Shown: piece after piece, positions 1 through 8,366 of the stretch
How the letters are laid out: the number at the start of each line of letters is the position of its first letter
How positions within the stretch are numbered: the first letter of the stretch is position 1
Assembly (NCBI RefSeq): GCF_051900415.1
Contig: NZ_JBHZGL010000014.1
Location: forward strand, 44,943-108,942
Reading direction: 5' to 3'
From: Frateuria_A sp051900415
GTDB taxonomy: Bacteria > Pseudomonadota > Gammaproteobacteria > Xanthomonadales > Rhodanobacteraceae
Length of the DNA stretch: 64,000 bases
Notes under the pieces: model-generated
Seen by the model: the letters and a program-made list of their open reading frames with translations, nothing else
What the model was told of the DNA's origin: nothing
Database searches by the model: none
Translations under genes and position numbers: made by a program

Positions 1-1518
1 GCGGTGGGCCACCTGACCCATCCGCACATCGTCACCCTGTTCGACGTGGGCGAGATGGATGACGGCCGGCCCTACATCGCGATGGAACGCCTCTCCGGCG
101 ACACCCTCGCCAGCCGCGTGGCGCGTGAGGGTTTTCCTGCGTTGCCGGTGATTCTCGGGCTGGTCGAGCAGATCGCCGGCGCGCTCGATTATGCGCATGC
201 CCAGGGCGTCATCCACCAGGACATCAAGCCGGAGAACATCATGCTCTCCGACGGCTGGCAGCACGCCAAGGTGAGCGACTTTGGCATCGCCGAGCGGCGC
301 GACCCGCGCAGCACCGGCGCGCCCCGGCGCGAGGTCGGCGGTACGCCCGCCTTCATGGCGCCCGAACACCTGCAGGGCGAACGCACCGATGCGCGCAGCG
401 ACCTGTTCTCGCTGGGCGTGGTGTTGTTCTGGTTGCTCAGCGGCAAGCTGCCGTGGGAGGAAACCGGCGACGTCCGGCGCCTGCTGGCCGAGCGCCAGCG
501 TGTGCCGCAGCCGGCGCTGCAGCCGCGCGATCCGTTCACGCCCTCGATCCTGCTCGACATCGTGCAGACCCTGCTCGCGCCCGCGCCGCAGGATCGTTAC
601 CAGCGCGGCGCCGAGTTGATCGACGACCTGCGCCTGGCCCTGCGCGAATACGAGCGCCTGCACGAAAAGCCGATCGCCACGCGGCTGATCTCGCTGCGCC
701 TGCGCTGGGCAGGCATTCTTGCCTCGGTGCTGAGCCTGACGCTGCTCATCGGCCTGGCGGCGATCTATGCGCGCCAGAACACGGCGGTTACCGGCCTGGC
801 GCAGGACTACGGGCGTTCGCTCGGCCGCATGGTCGCCAGCGAGGCGGCAGAGAACCTGCTGCTGGACGACCGCGCCGCCACGCGCGCGCTGGTGCAGGAC
901 ATCGCGCGCAACAAGCAGATCTACTACCTGGCCGTGGCCAACCGCTACGGCGAGGTGATCGCGAGCACCCGCGACGACGAGCAGGGGAAGCCGCTGCCGT
1001 TGCGGACCAACGAGGCATTCCTGCCGGGCGCGGGCGACATCGCCAGTTACCGGGTGCGGTTGCCCGATGGCGAGGATTCGGGCGAGATGCTGGTGTTCGA
1101 CGTGCCGGTCAACTACCAGACCGCGCAGGTCGGCCAGTTGCGCCTGGGGATCAGCGATGCTCCCTTGCGAGCCGCGCAGAAGACCACGCTCAAGGCCATC
1201 GTCGCGGTCCTGCTGGTGACCCTGGCGGCGGTGACCGGTGCTGCTTACTGGTTGTTCCGTCGCCTGCTCGGCCTGCTGGATGTGCTCGGCGAGGCGCTGC
1301 TGCGGGTCGGCCGCGGCGATTTCGGCCACCGCATACGGCTGGTGCGCCATGACGAACTGGGGCGGTTGTTCACCGCCTTCAACCTGATGTGCAACGCCCT
1401 GCAGGCGCGCGAGCGACGGCCGCGCCGGCCCACCGCCAAGCCGACCGCACCGCTGGAACTGCCCACCCGCATCCTGCCCACGGCGGAGACGGTTCAGGAC
1501 AGGGCGTCGCGGGACTAG
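1..1518 (+). CDS. Membrane serine/threonine protein kinase with HAMP domain (5' end outside window)
   Basis: The frame is open from base 1, so the N-lobe (glycine loop and VAIK lysine) lies outside the window. Counting from the GTG at 4, the catalytic loop reads HQDIKPEN (71-78, Asp73; HQD instead of the usual HRD), DFG is at 92-94 and APE at 119-121, so the visible catalytic residues are intact. A first membrane helix (about 236-255) is followed by a roughly 140-residue presumed periplasmic segment, a second helix (about 397-418) and a HAMP-like region (about 419-468). This looks like a Hanks-type kinase fused to a two-helix sensor module that is more typical of histidine kinases. A PP2C phosphatase lies 1.1 kb away on the other strand and is the likely partner. 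Substrate and signal are unknown. It converges on the LysM lipoprotein gene. Confidence 0.9.
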   Translation, partial: AVGHLTHPHIVTLFDVGEMDDGRPYIAMERLSGDTLASRVAREGFPALPVILGLVEQIAGALDYAHAQGVIHQDIKPENIMLSDGWQHAKVSDFGIAERRDPRSTGAPRREVGGTPAFMAPEHLQGERTDARSDLFSLGVVLFWLLSGKLPWEETGDVRRLLAERQRVPQPALQPRDPFTPSILLDIVQTLLAPAPQDRYQRGAELIDDLRLALREYERLHEKPIATRLISLRLRWAGILASVLSLTLLIGLAAIYARQNTAVTGLAQDYGRSLGRMVASEAAENLLLDDRAATRALVQDIARNKQIYYLAVANRYGEVIASTRDDEQGKPLPLRTNEAFLPGAGDIASYRVRLPDGEDSGEMLVFDVPVNYQTAQVGQLRLGISDAPLRAAQKTTLKAIVAVLLVTLAAVTGAAYWLFRRLLGLLDVLGEALLRVGRGDFGHRIRLVRHDELGRLFTAFNLMCNALQARERRPRRPTAKPTAPLELPTRILPTAETVQDRASRD

Positions 1519-1526
1519 CGCGGGAG

Positions 1527-1548
1527 GCCCGCCGTACGACGGGCGGGC
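1527..1548. terminator. Inverted repeat between convergent genes, possible bidirectional terminator
   Basis: Just after the kinase stop, GCCCGCCGT pairs with ACGGGCGGGC apart from one bulged G, around a tiny loop. No T tract follows on either strand, so intrinsic termination is only a possibility. The position between convergent genes supports the reading. Confidence 0.35.
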
Positions 1549-1632
1549 TCGAAGGGACCTGGCGCGTCCCTTGACCGGACGCGGCCTGCCCTCTTCAGGA
1601 GCAGGCGAGCTGGCGGATGGGTTCCCGCCGCC

Positions 1633-2577
1633 TCAGAACTGCTTCAACCGCTGCTTGAGCTCGAGCGCCCGTGTGCGATACACCGTGGCCGGCTCGAAAT
1701 CCGGTTCGATCGCCAGCACGCGATTCCACAGCGAAATGGCCTGGTCCAACTGCTGATCGCGGTAGAGCACGATCGCGCGCTGGTGGTAGACCGACACCAG
1801 TTGCTTGCGCAGCGCCCTGGCATCCGCATCCGAAGGAGGCAGCTGCGGGTCGACATCCAGGGCCTGGTCCATCCGTTCCAGCGCCTCGCTGCGCTGACCC
1901 TTGTGCAGCAGCGCGAGGCTTTCATTCTGCAGGCGACGCGCCTTGGCCACGCCCGAATCGCCGGCGGCAGGCGTCTCCGGGGCGGTATCACCCGGGGACT
2001 GCGCCGGGCCTTCCGGCCGCGAGCCGGCGGCCAGGCGTGAGGCGGGCATGCGCAGCGTCTGGCCCACGCGCAACATCGAGGGGTCGGTCGAATCGTTGTA
2101 GCGGGCCAGGATCAGGAACCGCGCGCCGTCGCCCAGGAAGCGTGCGGCCAACGTGCTGTAGGAGTCGCCCGGGCGCACCACGTAGGGGCGCGAGGCATGG
2201 CCCAGCGCCTCCTGCGGGTCGACCGTGAGCTGGCGCAGCATCGCCTGCGCGGCAGGGTCGCCCGGGTTTGCCTCCAGATAGCGGCGCAGTTGCCGCTCGC
2301 CCTCGGCATAGTGGCCCGACTGCAACTGGCGGTTGATGATCGACGCGAGCGAGGGCGGCGGCGCCTCGTCCGCCGGGGCCGGCGCCGGTGCCGACGCTCG
2401 GGCGGGTGTCACCGTGACTGTCGGTTTGCGGTGGCCGGTCATGCGCGCCTTCAATTGCTGCAGTTGGGCACAGCCGCCCAGACCGACGGCCAACAGGCCG
2501 ACCAGCACCAGTAGTCCCAGTCGCGGGCCCTGCGCGACAAGGCGCGTGTCTTGCGAGTTCTGCACCGATTTCCTCAT
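1633..2577 (-). CDS. LysM and TPR-repeat lipoprotein
   Basis: The protein has 314 aa. A long basic N-terminus and a hydrophobic stretch end in a lipobox (LGGC, lipidated Cys36). An Ala/Pro-rich linker follows, then a TPR-like helical stretch (about 78-118), a LysM domain (about 131-178, with the YVVRPGDSYSTLA and VGQTLRMP signatures) and C-terminal TPR-like helices (about 205-310). LysM binds peptidoglycan glycans and TPRs bind proteins, so I infer an envelope adaptor anchored to the outer or inner membrane. The ATG overlaps the stop of the upstream PP2C gene (ATGA), implying translational coupling and a shared kinase/phosphatase context. A much longer reading in this frame runs antisense-like through the PP2C gene and is rejected. 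No specific family member is recognised. Confidence 0.85.
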   Translation of the reverse strand: MRKSVQNSQDTRLVAQGPRLGLLVLVGLLAVGLGGCAQLQQLKARMTGHRKPTVTVTPARASAPAPAPADEAPPPSLASIINRQLQSGHYAEGERQLRRYLEANPGDPAAQAMLRQLTVDPQEALGHASRPYVVRPGDSYSTLAARFLGDGARFLILARYNDSTDPSMLRVGQTLRMPASRLAAGSRPEGPAQSPGDTAPETPAAGDSGVAKARRLQNESLALLHKGQRSEALERMDQALDVDPQLPPSDADARALRKQLVSVYHQRAIVLYRDQQLDQAISLWNRVLAIEPDFEPATVYRTRALELKQRLKQF

Positions 2578-3422
2578 ACCTGTCCGATACCCGTGTCGCC
2601 TGCCATGCGATGGCGGGCGAGTCGCTTCCACAGCCGGCGGCCGTGGGCGCGCAACCAGTGGGCCCAGCCTATCCGGGCAAAGATCAAGGAGACATTGTCG
2701 CCATCCGCGCCGCCACGCTCTATCGCCCGGGACAGCGCTTCCTTGAGCGCGTGGCGCAAGTTGCTCCGGCGGGCGAACCGGCCGAGTTCCTCGGTCGAGA
2801 GCCGCTCCCACACGCCATCGCTGCACAGCACATAGGACTGGCCCGGACGCAATGAAGCGAAGCCGTGCTCGACCTGGGGCGGCTGTGGCCCGCCGAGCCC
2901 ACGCAGCAGCATGTGCTGGTCGATGTCCTTGCCCATCGCCTCGGCCGCGAGCTCGCCGCGGGCGACTTTCAACTGCGCCACGCTGTGATCCTCGGTGCGT
3001 CCGAGGCAGCGCCCACGCTGGAAGCGGTAAAGCCGGCTGTCGCCGACGTGCGCCCAACAGGCGCGCCGCCCGCGAACCAGCAGCGCGACCACCGTCGAGT
3101 GTGGCTCGGCGCCCACCAGCCCTTCGCCGCGGCGCCGCAACTCCGCGTGCGCTGACTGGCACAGCGCTTCGAGAAACAGGGGGCCGGGCTGCGCGCGCCA
3201 CAGGCCTTGCTGCCACAAGCGGCGGGTAATCTCGATCACGCCGGCGGAGGCCAGTTCGCCGGCGCCGTCACCACCCATGCCGTCGGCCAGGACCAGCAGC
3301 CGCGCATCGGTGGCCGGATCGTGCAGGCAGATGCAGGCATCCTGCTGCGTGGCGCGCCCGCCGCGCGCGCGGCCAGCCGCGACCGCCGGCACTGCCTGGG
3401 CTTCCTCGATCCCCTGATCCAT
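2574..3422 (-). CDS. PP2C-family serine/threonine protein phosphatase
   Basis: This 282-aa soluble PPM/PP2C phosphatase removes phosphate from Ser/Thr residues using two metal ions. Visible family motifs, in order, are QQD (26-28), LADGMGGDG (metal-binding Asp47), VGDSRLYRF, HSVAQ, CSDGVWE and a C-terminal DNVSLIF with the last metal-binding Asp. The start is ATG at 3422 because an AGGGGG ribosome site lies upstream and family homology begins there; longer readings have no support. It is the first gene of a two-gene unit with the LysM lipoprotein and probably reverses phosphorylation by the nearby kinase, a common arrangement in proteobacteria. Confidence 0.92.
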   Translation of the reverse strand: MDQGIEEAQAVPAVAAGRARGGRATQQDACICLHDPATDARLLVLADGMGGDGAGELASAGVIEITRRLWQQGLWRAQPGPLFLEALCQSAHAELRRRGEGLVGAEPHSTVVALLVRGRRACWAHVGDSRLYRFQRGRCLGRTEDHSVAQLKVARGELAAEAMGKDIDQHMLLRGLGGPQPPQVEHGFASLRPGQSYVLCSDGVWERLSTEELGRFARRSNLRHALKEALSRAIERGGADGDNVSLIFARIGWAHWLRAHGRRLWKRLARHRMAGDTGIGQV

Positions 3423-3566
3423 CGTCCGGCCCCCTGCCCGAAGATGCCAAGAGCATAGCGCCTGGATCGCAGCCGTGCCGATGCAGCGAGCGCAGGGAAA
3501 AGAGCGCGCCCGGTGCCCTGACCGACACCCAGGGCTCACCCGGGAGATCCGGCGTTGCCGTTCGCG

Positions 3567-3989
3567 CTACATGTCGAACTTGGCGAGCTCGAAGCCCCGT
3601 TGCTGGTATTCGCGCCAGCGATCGCGCGAACCGGTGCGTTCGGCCGGGTCGGCCGCCACCACTTCGAGCACGCGATCGAAGTGGCCGGCCGGGCAGGTCT
3701 CGCGCAGGTTTATCAGCAGCGGGCGGTCGGCGGTATCGATGCCCGGCGGCACGATCAGCACCGCGGTGTGCGCGTCATCCTCGTCACCGGCGAGCTGGTG
3801 CGGGATGTAGGCATCACTGTCGAAATCCCACAGCAGCTCGTCCACCGCCTCGGCCTGCTCGAAATCGCGGGTGAGGATCAGCGTCGGCTGCTGCGCGGCG
3901 TAGGCGCGACGCGCCAACTCGCATACCAGCAGCAGCGGCTGTTCGCGAAAGCGCGGCTTGTCGATCAGGTAGAAGTCGGCGCGGGGCAT
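3567..3989 (-). CDS. holC: DNA polymerase III chi subunit
   Basis: This 140-aa protein is the chi accessory subunit of the clamp loader, which pairs with psi and contacts SSB on the lagging strand. The sequence opens with PRADFYLIDKP and contains the family's lysine/arginine-poor core ending in a Trp-Arg-x-Tyr (WREYQQRGFELAKFDM) tail. The start at ATG 3989 fits the family's N-terminus; an in-frame ATG 13 codons upstream adds unsupported residues. It lies 61 bp downstream of pepA on the same strand, the usual pepA-holC order of gammaproteobacteria. valS, often next, is not here. Confidence 0.9.
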   Translation of the reverse strand: MPRADFYLIDKPRFREQPLLLVCELARRAYAAQQPTLILTRDFEQAEAVDELLWDFDSDAYIPHQLAGDEDDAHTAVLIVPPGIDTADRPLLINLRETCPAGHFDRVLEVVAADPAERTGSRDRWREYQQRGFELAKFDM

Positions 3990-4015
3990 GGTCGACTCGG
4001 CAGGAGGAAGGGAGC

Positions 4016-4041
4016 ACCGGCGCCGCACGCGCGGCGCCGGT
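4016..4041. other. Perfect 11-bp inverted repeat between pepA and holC
   Basis: ACCGGCGCCGC, a 4-base loop, then GCGGCGCCGGT, sitting 10 bp after the pepA stop. No U tract follows on the minus strand, so it is more likely an attenuating or mRNA-stabilising hairpin within the pepA-holC unit than a full terminator. Confidence 0.5.
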
Positions 4042-4050
4042 GCACGGCGA

Positions 4051-5544
4051 TCAGCCGGCGCGGTCGATCAGCCACTGGGCCAGCAGCGGCACCGGGCGGC
4101 CGGTGGCCAGGCCTTTGCGGCCCTCGTCCCAGGCGGTGCCGGCGATGTCCAGATGCGCCCATCGCTGGCCTTCGGTGAAACGCGAGAGGAAGCAGGCCGC
4201 GGTGATCGCGCCGGCGCTCTTGCCCCCGATGTTGGCTACGTCGGCGAAGCCCGATTCGAGCTGCACCTGGTAGTCGTCCCACAGCGGCAGGCGCCAGGCG
4301 CGGTCGAGCGTGTTTTCGCCCGCGTCCAGTAGTTCGGCGGCCAGGTCGTCGTGCTTGCTCATCAGACCGGTGGCGTGCTTGCCCAGCGCCACGACACAGG
4401 CACCGGTGAGCGTGGCGGCATCGACGATCGCCTTGGGCTGGTAGGTCTGCGCGGTCCAGGTCAGCGCGTCGCACAGGATCAGGCGGCCCTCGGCGTCGGT
4501 GTTGAGCACCTCGATGGTCAGGCCCGACAGGCTGGTGAGCACGTCGCTGGGGCGGTAGCTGTCGCCGTCGGGCATGTTCTCGGCCGAGGGCACCACGCAG
4601 ACCAGGTTGAGCTTGAGCTTCATCTTGACCGCGGCGACGAACGCGCCGAGCACGCCGGCCGCGCCGCCCATGTCGAACTTCATCTCTTCCATGCCCGCGC
4701 CGGGCTTGAGGCTCAGGCCGCCCGAATCGAAGGTGATGCCCTTGCCGACGAAGGCGTAGGGCTTGTCGCCCTCGGCGCCGCCCTTGTATTCCAGCGCGAC
4801 CAGGCGTGGCTTGTTGGCCGAGCCGCGGCCGACCGCCAGCAGCGAGCCGAAGCCGAGCTTGTCCATCTCCTCGTGGTCGAGCACGCGGCAGCTGACGCCT
4901 TCGTTGCCCTCGGCGAAGGCCTGCGCCCGCGAGGCGATGTAGACCGGGGTGCAGATGTTCGGCGGCAGGTTGGCCAGCTCGCGGGCGAAGCGCACGCCGT
5001 CGGCGATCGCCGTGGCCTGGTCGAGGCCGGACTTCGCCTCGTCGCCGGCGGCGAAGGCGACCGACTTCAGCTCCGGCTGCGCGCTCTTCTCGCGCGGCTT
5101 GAAGGTAGCGGTGTAGCGGTAGGCCGCGTGGTCGGCGGCCAGCGCCGCGGTGCGCACGCGCCAGGCGGCATCCCGGCCGGGCACGTCCACTTCGGTAAGG
5201 AAGGACACGGCCGAATCGACGGGCAGCTTGCCCAACGCGCGGATGGCTTCGAGGGCGACCTTCTGGAAGCGCGCCGCATCGAAACTCTTCTGTGCGCCCA
5301 GGCCCACCACCAGCACGCGGCGGGCCGCGATGCCGGCCGGTGCGAACAGCACGCTGACGCTGCCGGCCTTGCCGTTGACGTCGCCGCTTTCGACCTGGCG
5401 CTTGATCGCGCCCTCGGCCGCGCCATCCACGCGCGCGGCCGCGCTGGTGAGCAAGCCGTTCTCGTAGACACCCACCACCAGGCAGGGGGTGTCGACGGTT
5501 TCGGGCGAGGTGCTGGCGGCGACCAGACTGAACTGAAGCGTCAT
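4051..5544 (-). CDS. pepA: Leucyl aminopeptidase (cytosol aminopeptidase, M17)
   Basis: This 497-aa M17 metallopeptidase is a hexameric cytosolic enzyme that removes N-terminal residues, preferring Leu, using two divalent metals. The catalytic lysine and metal ligands lie in the VGKGITFDSGG stretch, followed by MKFDMGGAAGV and the M17 signature NTDAEGRL. Length matches E. coli PepA (503). In E. coli, PepA is also an accessory protein in Xer recombination at cer and a DNA-binding regulator; whether that holds here is unknown. It is divergent from lptF across about 100 bp, so both promoters sit there, and it is followed by holC. Confidence 0.96.
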   Translation of the reverse strand: MTLQFSLVAASTSPETVDTPCLVVGVYENGLLTSAAARVDGAAEGAIKRQVESGDVNGKAGSVSVLFAPAGIAARRVLVVGLGAQKSFDAARFQKVALEAIRALGKLPVDSAVSFLTEVDVPGRDAAWRVRTAALAADHAAYRYTATFKPREKSAQPELKSVAFAAGDEAKSGLDQATAIADGVRFARELANLPPNICTPVYIASRAQAFAEGNEGVSCRVLDHEEMDKLGFGSLLAVGRGSANKPRLVALEYKGGAEGDKPYAFVGKGITFDSGGLSLKPGAGMEEMKFDMGGAAGVLGAFVAAVKMKLKLNLVCVVPSAENMPDGDSYRPSDVLTSLSGLTIEVLNTDAEGRLILCDALTWTAQTYQPKAIVDAATLTGACVVALGKHATGLMSKHDDLAAELLDAGENTLDRAWRLPLWDDYQVQLESGFADVANIGGKSAGAITAACFLSRFTEGQRWAHLDIAGTAWDEGRKGLATGRPVPLLAQWLIDRAG

Positions 5545-5647
5545 CGGGAGGGGTCCTGCGAAGTAAGAAAGAGTGCGAACCGTTAGACTTGGCGGTCAGA
5601 GCATCCCTAAGCGCCGGCCTGCGGTGCGAGACCTTCAATCCTATCGC

Positions 5648-6760
5648 ATGCTGAGCATCCTCGACCGATACTTCCTGCGCGAGCTGGCCCAGACCGTGGC
5701 GGCCACGACCATCGTGCTGGTCGCGATCATCACCGGCACGACGTTCGCCAAGGTCCTGCAACAGGTTGCCGGCGGCAGCTTCCCGGCCAGCGTGATGTTC
5801 CCGGTGCTGGGCCTGCGCACGCTGGACGGATTGACCAACCTGCTGCCGCTGGCCGGCTTCCTCGGCGTGATGATGGCGCTGGGCCGCATGTACCGCGAAA
5901 GCGAGATGCACGTGCTTGCCTCCTCCGGCATGGGGCCGGGCGGCCTGCTCAAGCCGGTGGCAATCCTGGCCGGCATCATCGTGCTGATCACTGGCGTGGT
6001 GTCGCTTTGGCTGGGCCCGTGGGCGGTGCGCACCGCCGATGCGCTGGTGGCCGAGGCCAACCGCTCGGTGATCGCCGCGGGGCTGGATGCCGGCCGCTTC
6101 ACCGAGCTGCCGGGCAAGGGCGGCATCATCTTCGTCGATCGCTTGAGCCGCGACGGCAGCGTGCTTGGCAAGACCTTCGTCGCCACCGAAAGCACGGACA
6201 GCGAGGGCGTCCGCCAGCTCAAGGTGGTCACTGCCGCGGGCGGGCAGCTGTACCAGGAGAGCAACGGCGAAGGCCGCTTCATGGCGCTTCGCGACGGCTG
6301 GCAATACAAGATCCCGCTCGGCCGCGACGACTGGTGGCGCATGCAGTACGCGCGCAACGACGTGGCGCTTTCCGACGTGAAGGCCGACGAGGAAGAAGAT
6401 CCGGCCCACTCGCAGGGCACCTGGGCGCTGGCTACTTCGCCTTCGCCCGACGCGCGAGCCGAGTTCGCCTGGCGCATCCACGCGCCGCCGATGGCATTCG
6501 TGCTGCTGATGCTGGCGCTGCCGCTGTCGCGGCAAAGCCCGCGCGAGCCGCGCTACGGGCGCATCCTGCTGGCCCTGCTGGGTTTCTACTTCTACTACCT
6601 GTTGCTGGCGCTGGGCCGCGCGCAGATCGGCAAGGGCCACTGGGCCAACTCGCTGCCGCTGCTGCTGGTGCACCTGTTGGCGCTGGCGCTGGCGGGTTGG
6701 CTGTTCTGGAAACAGCACGCGCCGCGCAAGCTGCGCGGGCCACGCAAGGCGGTGTGGTGA
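5648..6760 (+). CDS. lptF: LPS export ABC transporter permease LptF
   Basis: This 370-aa inner-membrane permease, with LptG and the LptB ATPases, extracts LPS from the inner membrane and feeds it to the LptC-A-D bridge. It has the YjgP/YjgQ layout: N-terminal MLSILDRYFLREL, three membrane helices in the first 120 residues, a roughly 140-residue periplasmic beta-jellyroll domain, and three helices at the C-terminus. The start at ATG 5648 matches the conserved N-terminus. The stop overlaps the lptG start (TGATG), so the two subunits are translationally coupled. The pair is divergent from pepA, the standard gammaproteobacterial order. Confidence 0.95.
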   Translation: MLSILDRYFLRELAQTVAATTIVLVAIITGTTFAKVLQQVAGGSFPASVMFPVLGLRTLDGLTNLLPLAGFLGVMMALGRMYRESEMHVLASSGMGPGGLLKPVAILAGIIVLITGVVSLWLGPWAVRTADALVAEANRSVIAAGLDAGRFTELPGKGGIIFVDRLSRDGSVLGKTFVATESTDSEGVRQLKVVTAAGGQLYQESNGEGRFMALRDGWQYKIPLGRDDWWRMQYARNDVALSDVKADEEEDPAHSQGTWALATSPSPDARAEFAWRIHAPPMAFVLLMLALPLSRQSPREPRYGRILLALLGFYFYYLLLALGRAQIGKGHWANSLPLLLVHLLALALAGWLFWKQHAPRKLRGPRKAVW

Positions 6761-7857
6761 TGGGCCTGACGATCAAGCGGGTCGACCGGCTGGTCGGCCT
6801 CACCGTGCTGGGCTCGCTGCTGACCACCTGGCTGGTGCTGACCGGCTTCGACGTGGTCACCCAGTTGCTGCGCCAGCTCGGCTACGTCGGCCGCAACGCC
6901 TACACCACGTTCGACGCGATCAGCTTCGTGCTGGTGACCGTGCCGCGGCGTCTGTATGAGTACTTCATCTTCGCCGCGGTGATCGGTGGTTTGATGGGGC
7001 TGGGCAGCCTGGCCGGCAACGGCGAGCTGACCGCGCTGCGCGCCGCCGGCATGTCGCGCCTGCGCATCGCCGCCTCGGCGGCCGGCGTGGTGGCGGTGCT
7101 GATCGTGGGCGTGACCATCCTGGGCGAGACGGCGGCCCCCTGGGGCGACCAGAAGGCGCAGGTCATCCAGCTGCGCATGAAGGCCAACCACCTGGGCCTG
7201 TCCGGCACCACCGGACTGTGGGCACGCGATGGCAACCGCATCGTCAACGCCAAGGCCACGCTGATCAAACAGGTGCAGGGCCACAACGTGGTGCAACTGG
7301 CCGACGTGCGCGTGTTCACGCTTACCCCGGACGGCCAGATCGACCGTTTCGACTGGGCGCAGTCGGCGCAGAACGATGGGCGCGAGTGGACCCTCAAGGG
7401 CGTGCGCACCACCACGCTCGATGCCGGCGGCACACACACCACCCGCCATGCCAGCGAACACTGGGATACGCAGCTCAATCCGCGCGTGCTCGAGCAATCG
7501 GTGACCCAGCCGCAGTACCTGCCGATGCGCGACCTCTACCGCAACATGAGCTATCTGGAGCGCAACGGCCAGAACCCGGGCGTCTATGCAGTGACATTCT
7601 GGGGTCGCGTGCTCTATCCGCTCAACACGCTCGTGCTGGTGCTGTGCGCCATGCCGTTCGCCTTCGGCGCGCTTCGCTCCGGCGGCCTGGGCAAGCGCAT
7701 CTTCGTGGGCATACTGCTGGCGATCGGCTGGTACTTCCTGCAGAAGGCGCTGGTCAACTTCGCCACCATCTACGGCGTGCCGCCGCTGCCGGCCAACCTG
7801 CTGCCCGCGGTGGTGCTTGGGTTGGGCGCATGGCTGTACTTCCGCAAGCGGAGCTGA
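6760..7857 (+). CDS. lptG: LPS export ABC transporter permease LptG
   Basis: This 365-aa partner permease of LptF has the same architecture: N-terminal helices (VGLTVLGSLLTTWLVLTGFDV and following), a periplasmic domain containing an RIVNAKATLI-like stretch, and C-terminal helices ending in KRS. Its ATG shares one base with the LptF stop. The LptFG heterodimer forms the V-shaped cavity that receives LPS. The next gene (OsmC family) starts 41 bp later and may be co-transcribed. Confidence 0.95.
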   Translation: MGLTIKRVDRLVGLTVLGSLLTTWLVLTGFDVVTQLLRQLGYVGRNAYTTFDAISFVLVTVPRRLYEYFIFAAVIGGLMGLGSLAGNGELTALRAAGMSRLRIAASAAGVVAVLIVGVTILGETAAPWGDQKAQVIQLRMKANHLGLSGTTGLWARDGNRIVNAKATLIKQVQGHNVVQLADVRVFTLTPDGQIDRFDWAQSAQNDGREWTLKGVRTTTLDAGGTHTTRHASEHWDTQLNPRVLEQSVTQPQYLPMRDLYRNMSYLERNGQNPGVYAVTFWGRVLYPLNTLVLVLCAMPFAFGALRSGGLGKRIFVGILLAIGWYFLQKALVNFATIYGVPPLPANLLPAVVLGLGAWLYFRKRS

Positions 7858-7898
7858 TGTTCCTGCAGTGGGGCGGTTTGGACCAAGGGAAAACGCGT

Positions 7899-8366
7899 AT
7901 GAGCAAACACATCGCCGAACTGACCTGGGTCCGCGAGGACCAGTCCTTCCTCGACAACCGCTACAGCCGGCGTCACATGGTGCGTTTCGATGGCGGCGAG
8001 CAACTGCCGATGTCCTCCTCGCCGGACGTGGTGCCGGCACCCATGTCCGATCCCTCGGCGGTGGACCCGGAGGAGGCCTTCGTCGCCTCGCTGGCAAGCT
8101 GCCACATGCTGTGGTTCCTCAGCCTGGCCGCGCGCCGGGGCTTTCGCGTGGACAGCTACCGCGACGCGGCGACCGGCACGATGGGACGCGACGGGCAAGG
8201 CCGTACCGTCATGCGCGAGGTGCTGTTGCGCCCGCGCGTGGATTTTTCCGGCGATGACCCGCCCAGCCGCGAGCAGGTCGAGCAACTGCATCGCCAGGCG
8301 CACGAAACCTGTTTCCTGGCCAACTCGGTGCGCTGCGACGTGCGCTGCGAACCAGCGTTCGAGTGA
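7899..8366 (+). CDS. OsmC/Ohr-family protein
   Basis: 155 aa. Family features are the N-terminal beta sheet with an RHMVRFDGGEQLP-like stretch, the helix DPEEAFVASLASCHMLWFL carrying the first redox cysteine, and a later segment with ETCFLANSVRC carrying the second. OsmC/Ohr enzymes reduce organic hydroperoxides through this cysteine pair; this one is closest in style to the YhfA/OsmC-like branch, so its peroxide substrate is uncertain. Start ATG 7899 follows a GGGAAA-type ribosome site. Its stop overlaps the GTG start of the HAD gene. Confidence 0.88.
   Translation: MSKHIAELTWVREDQSFLDNRYSRRHMVRFDGGEQLPMSSSPDVVPAPMSDPSAVDPEEAFVASLASCHMLWFLSLAARRGFRVDSYRDAATGTMGRDGQGRTVMREVLLRPRVDFSGDDPPSREQVEQLHRQAHETCFLANSVRCDVRCEPAFE

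Noticed and set aside
3965..6718. 917-aa reading on the minus strand across pepA and lptF
   Set aside because: Arg/Gly/Ala/His-rich composition typical of the antisense frame of GC-rich genes; it crosses pepA (same strand, different frame) and the well-supported lptF.
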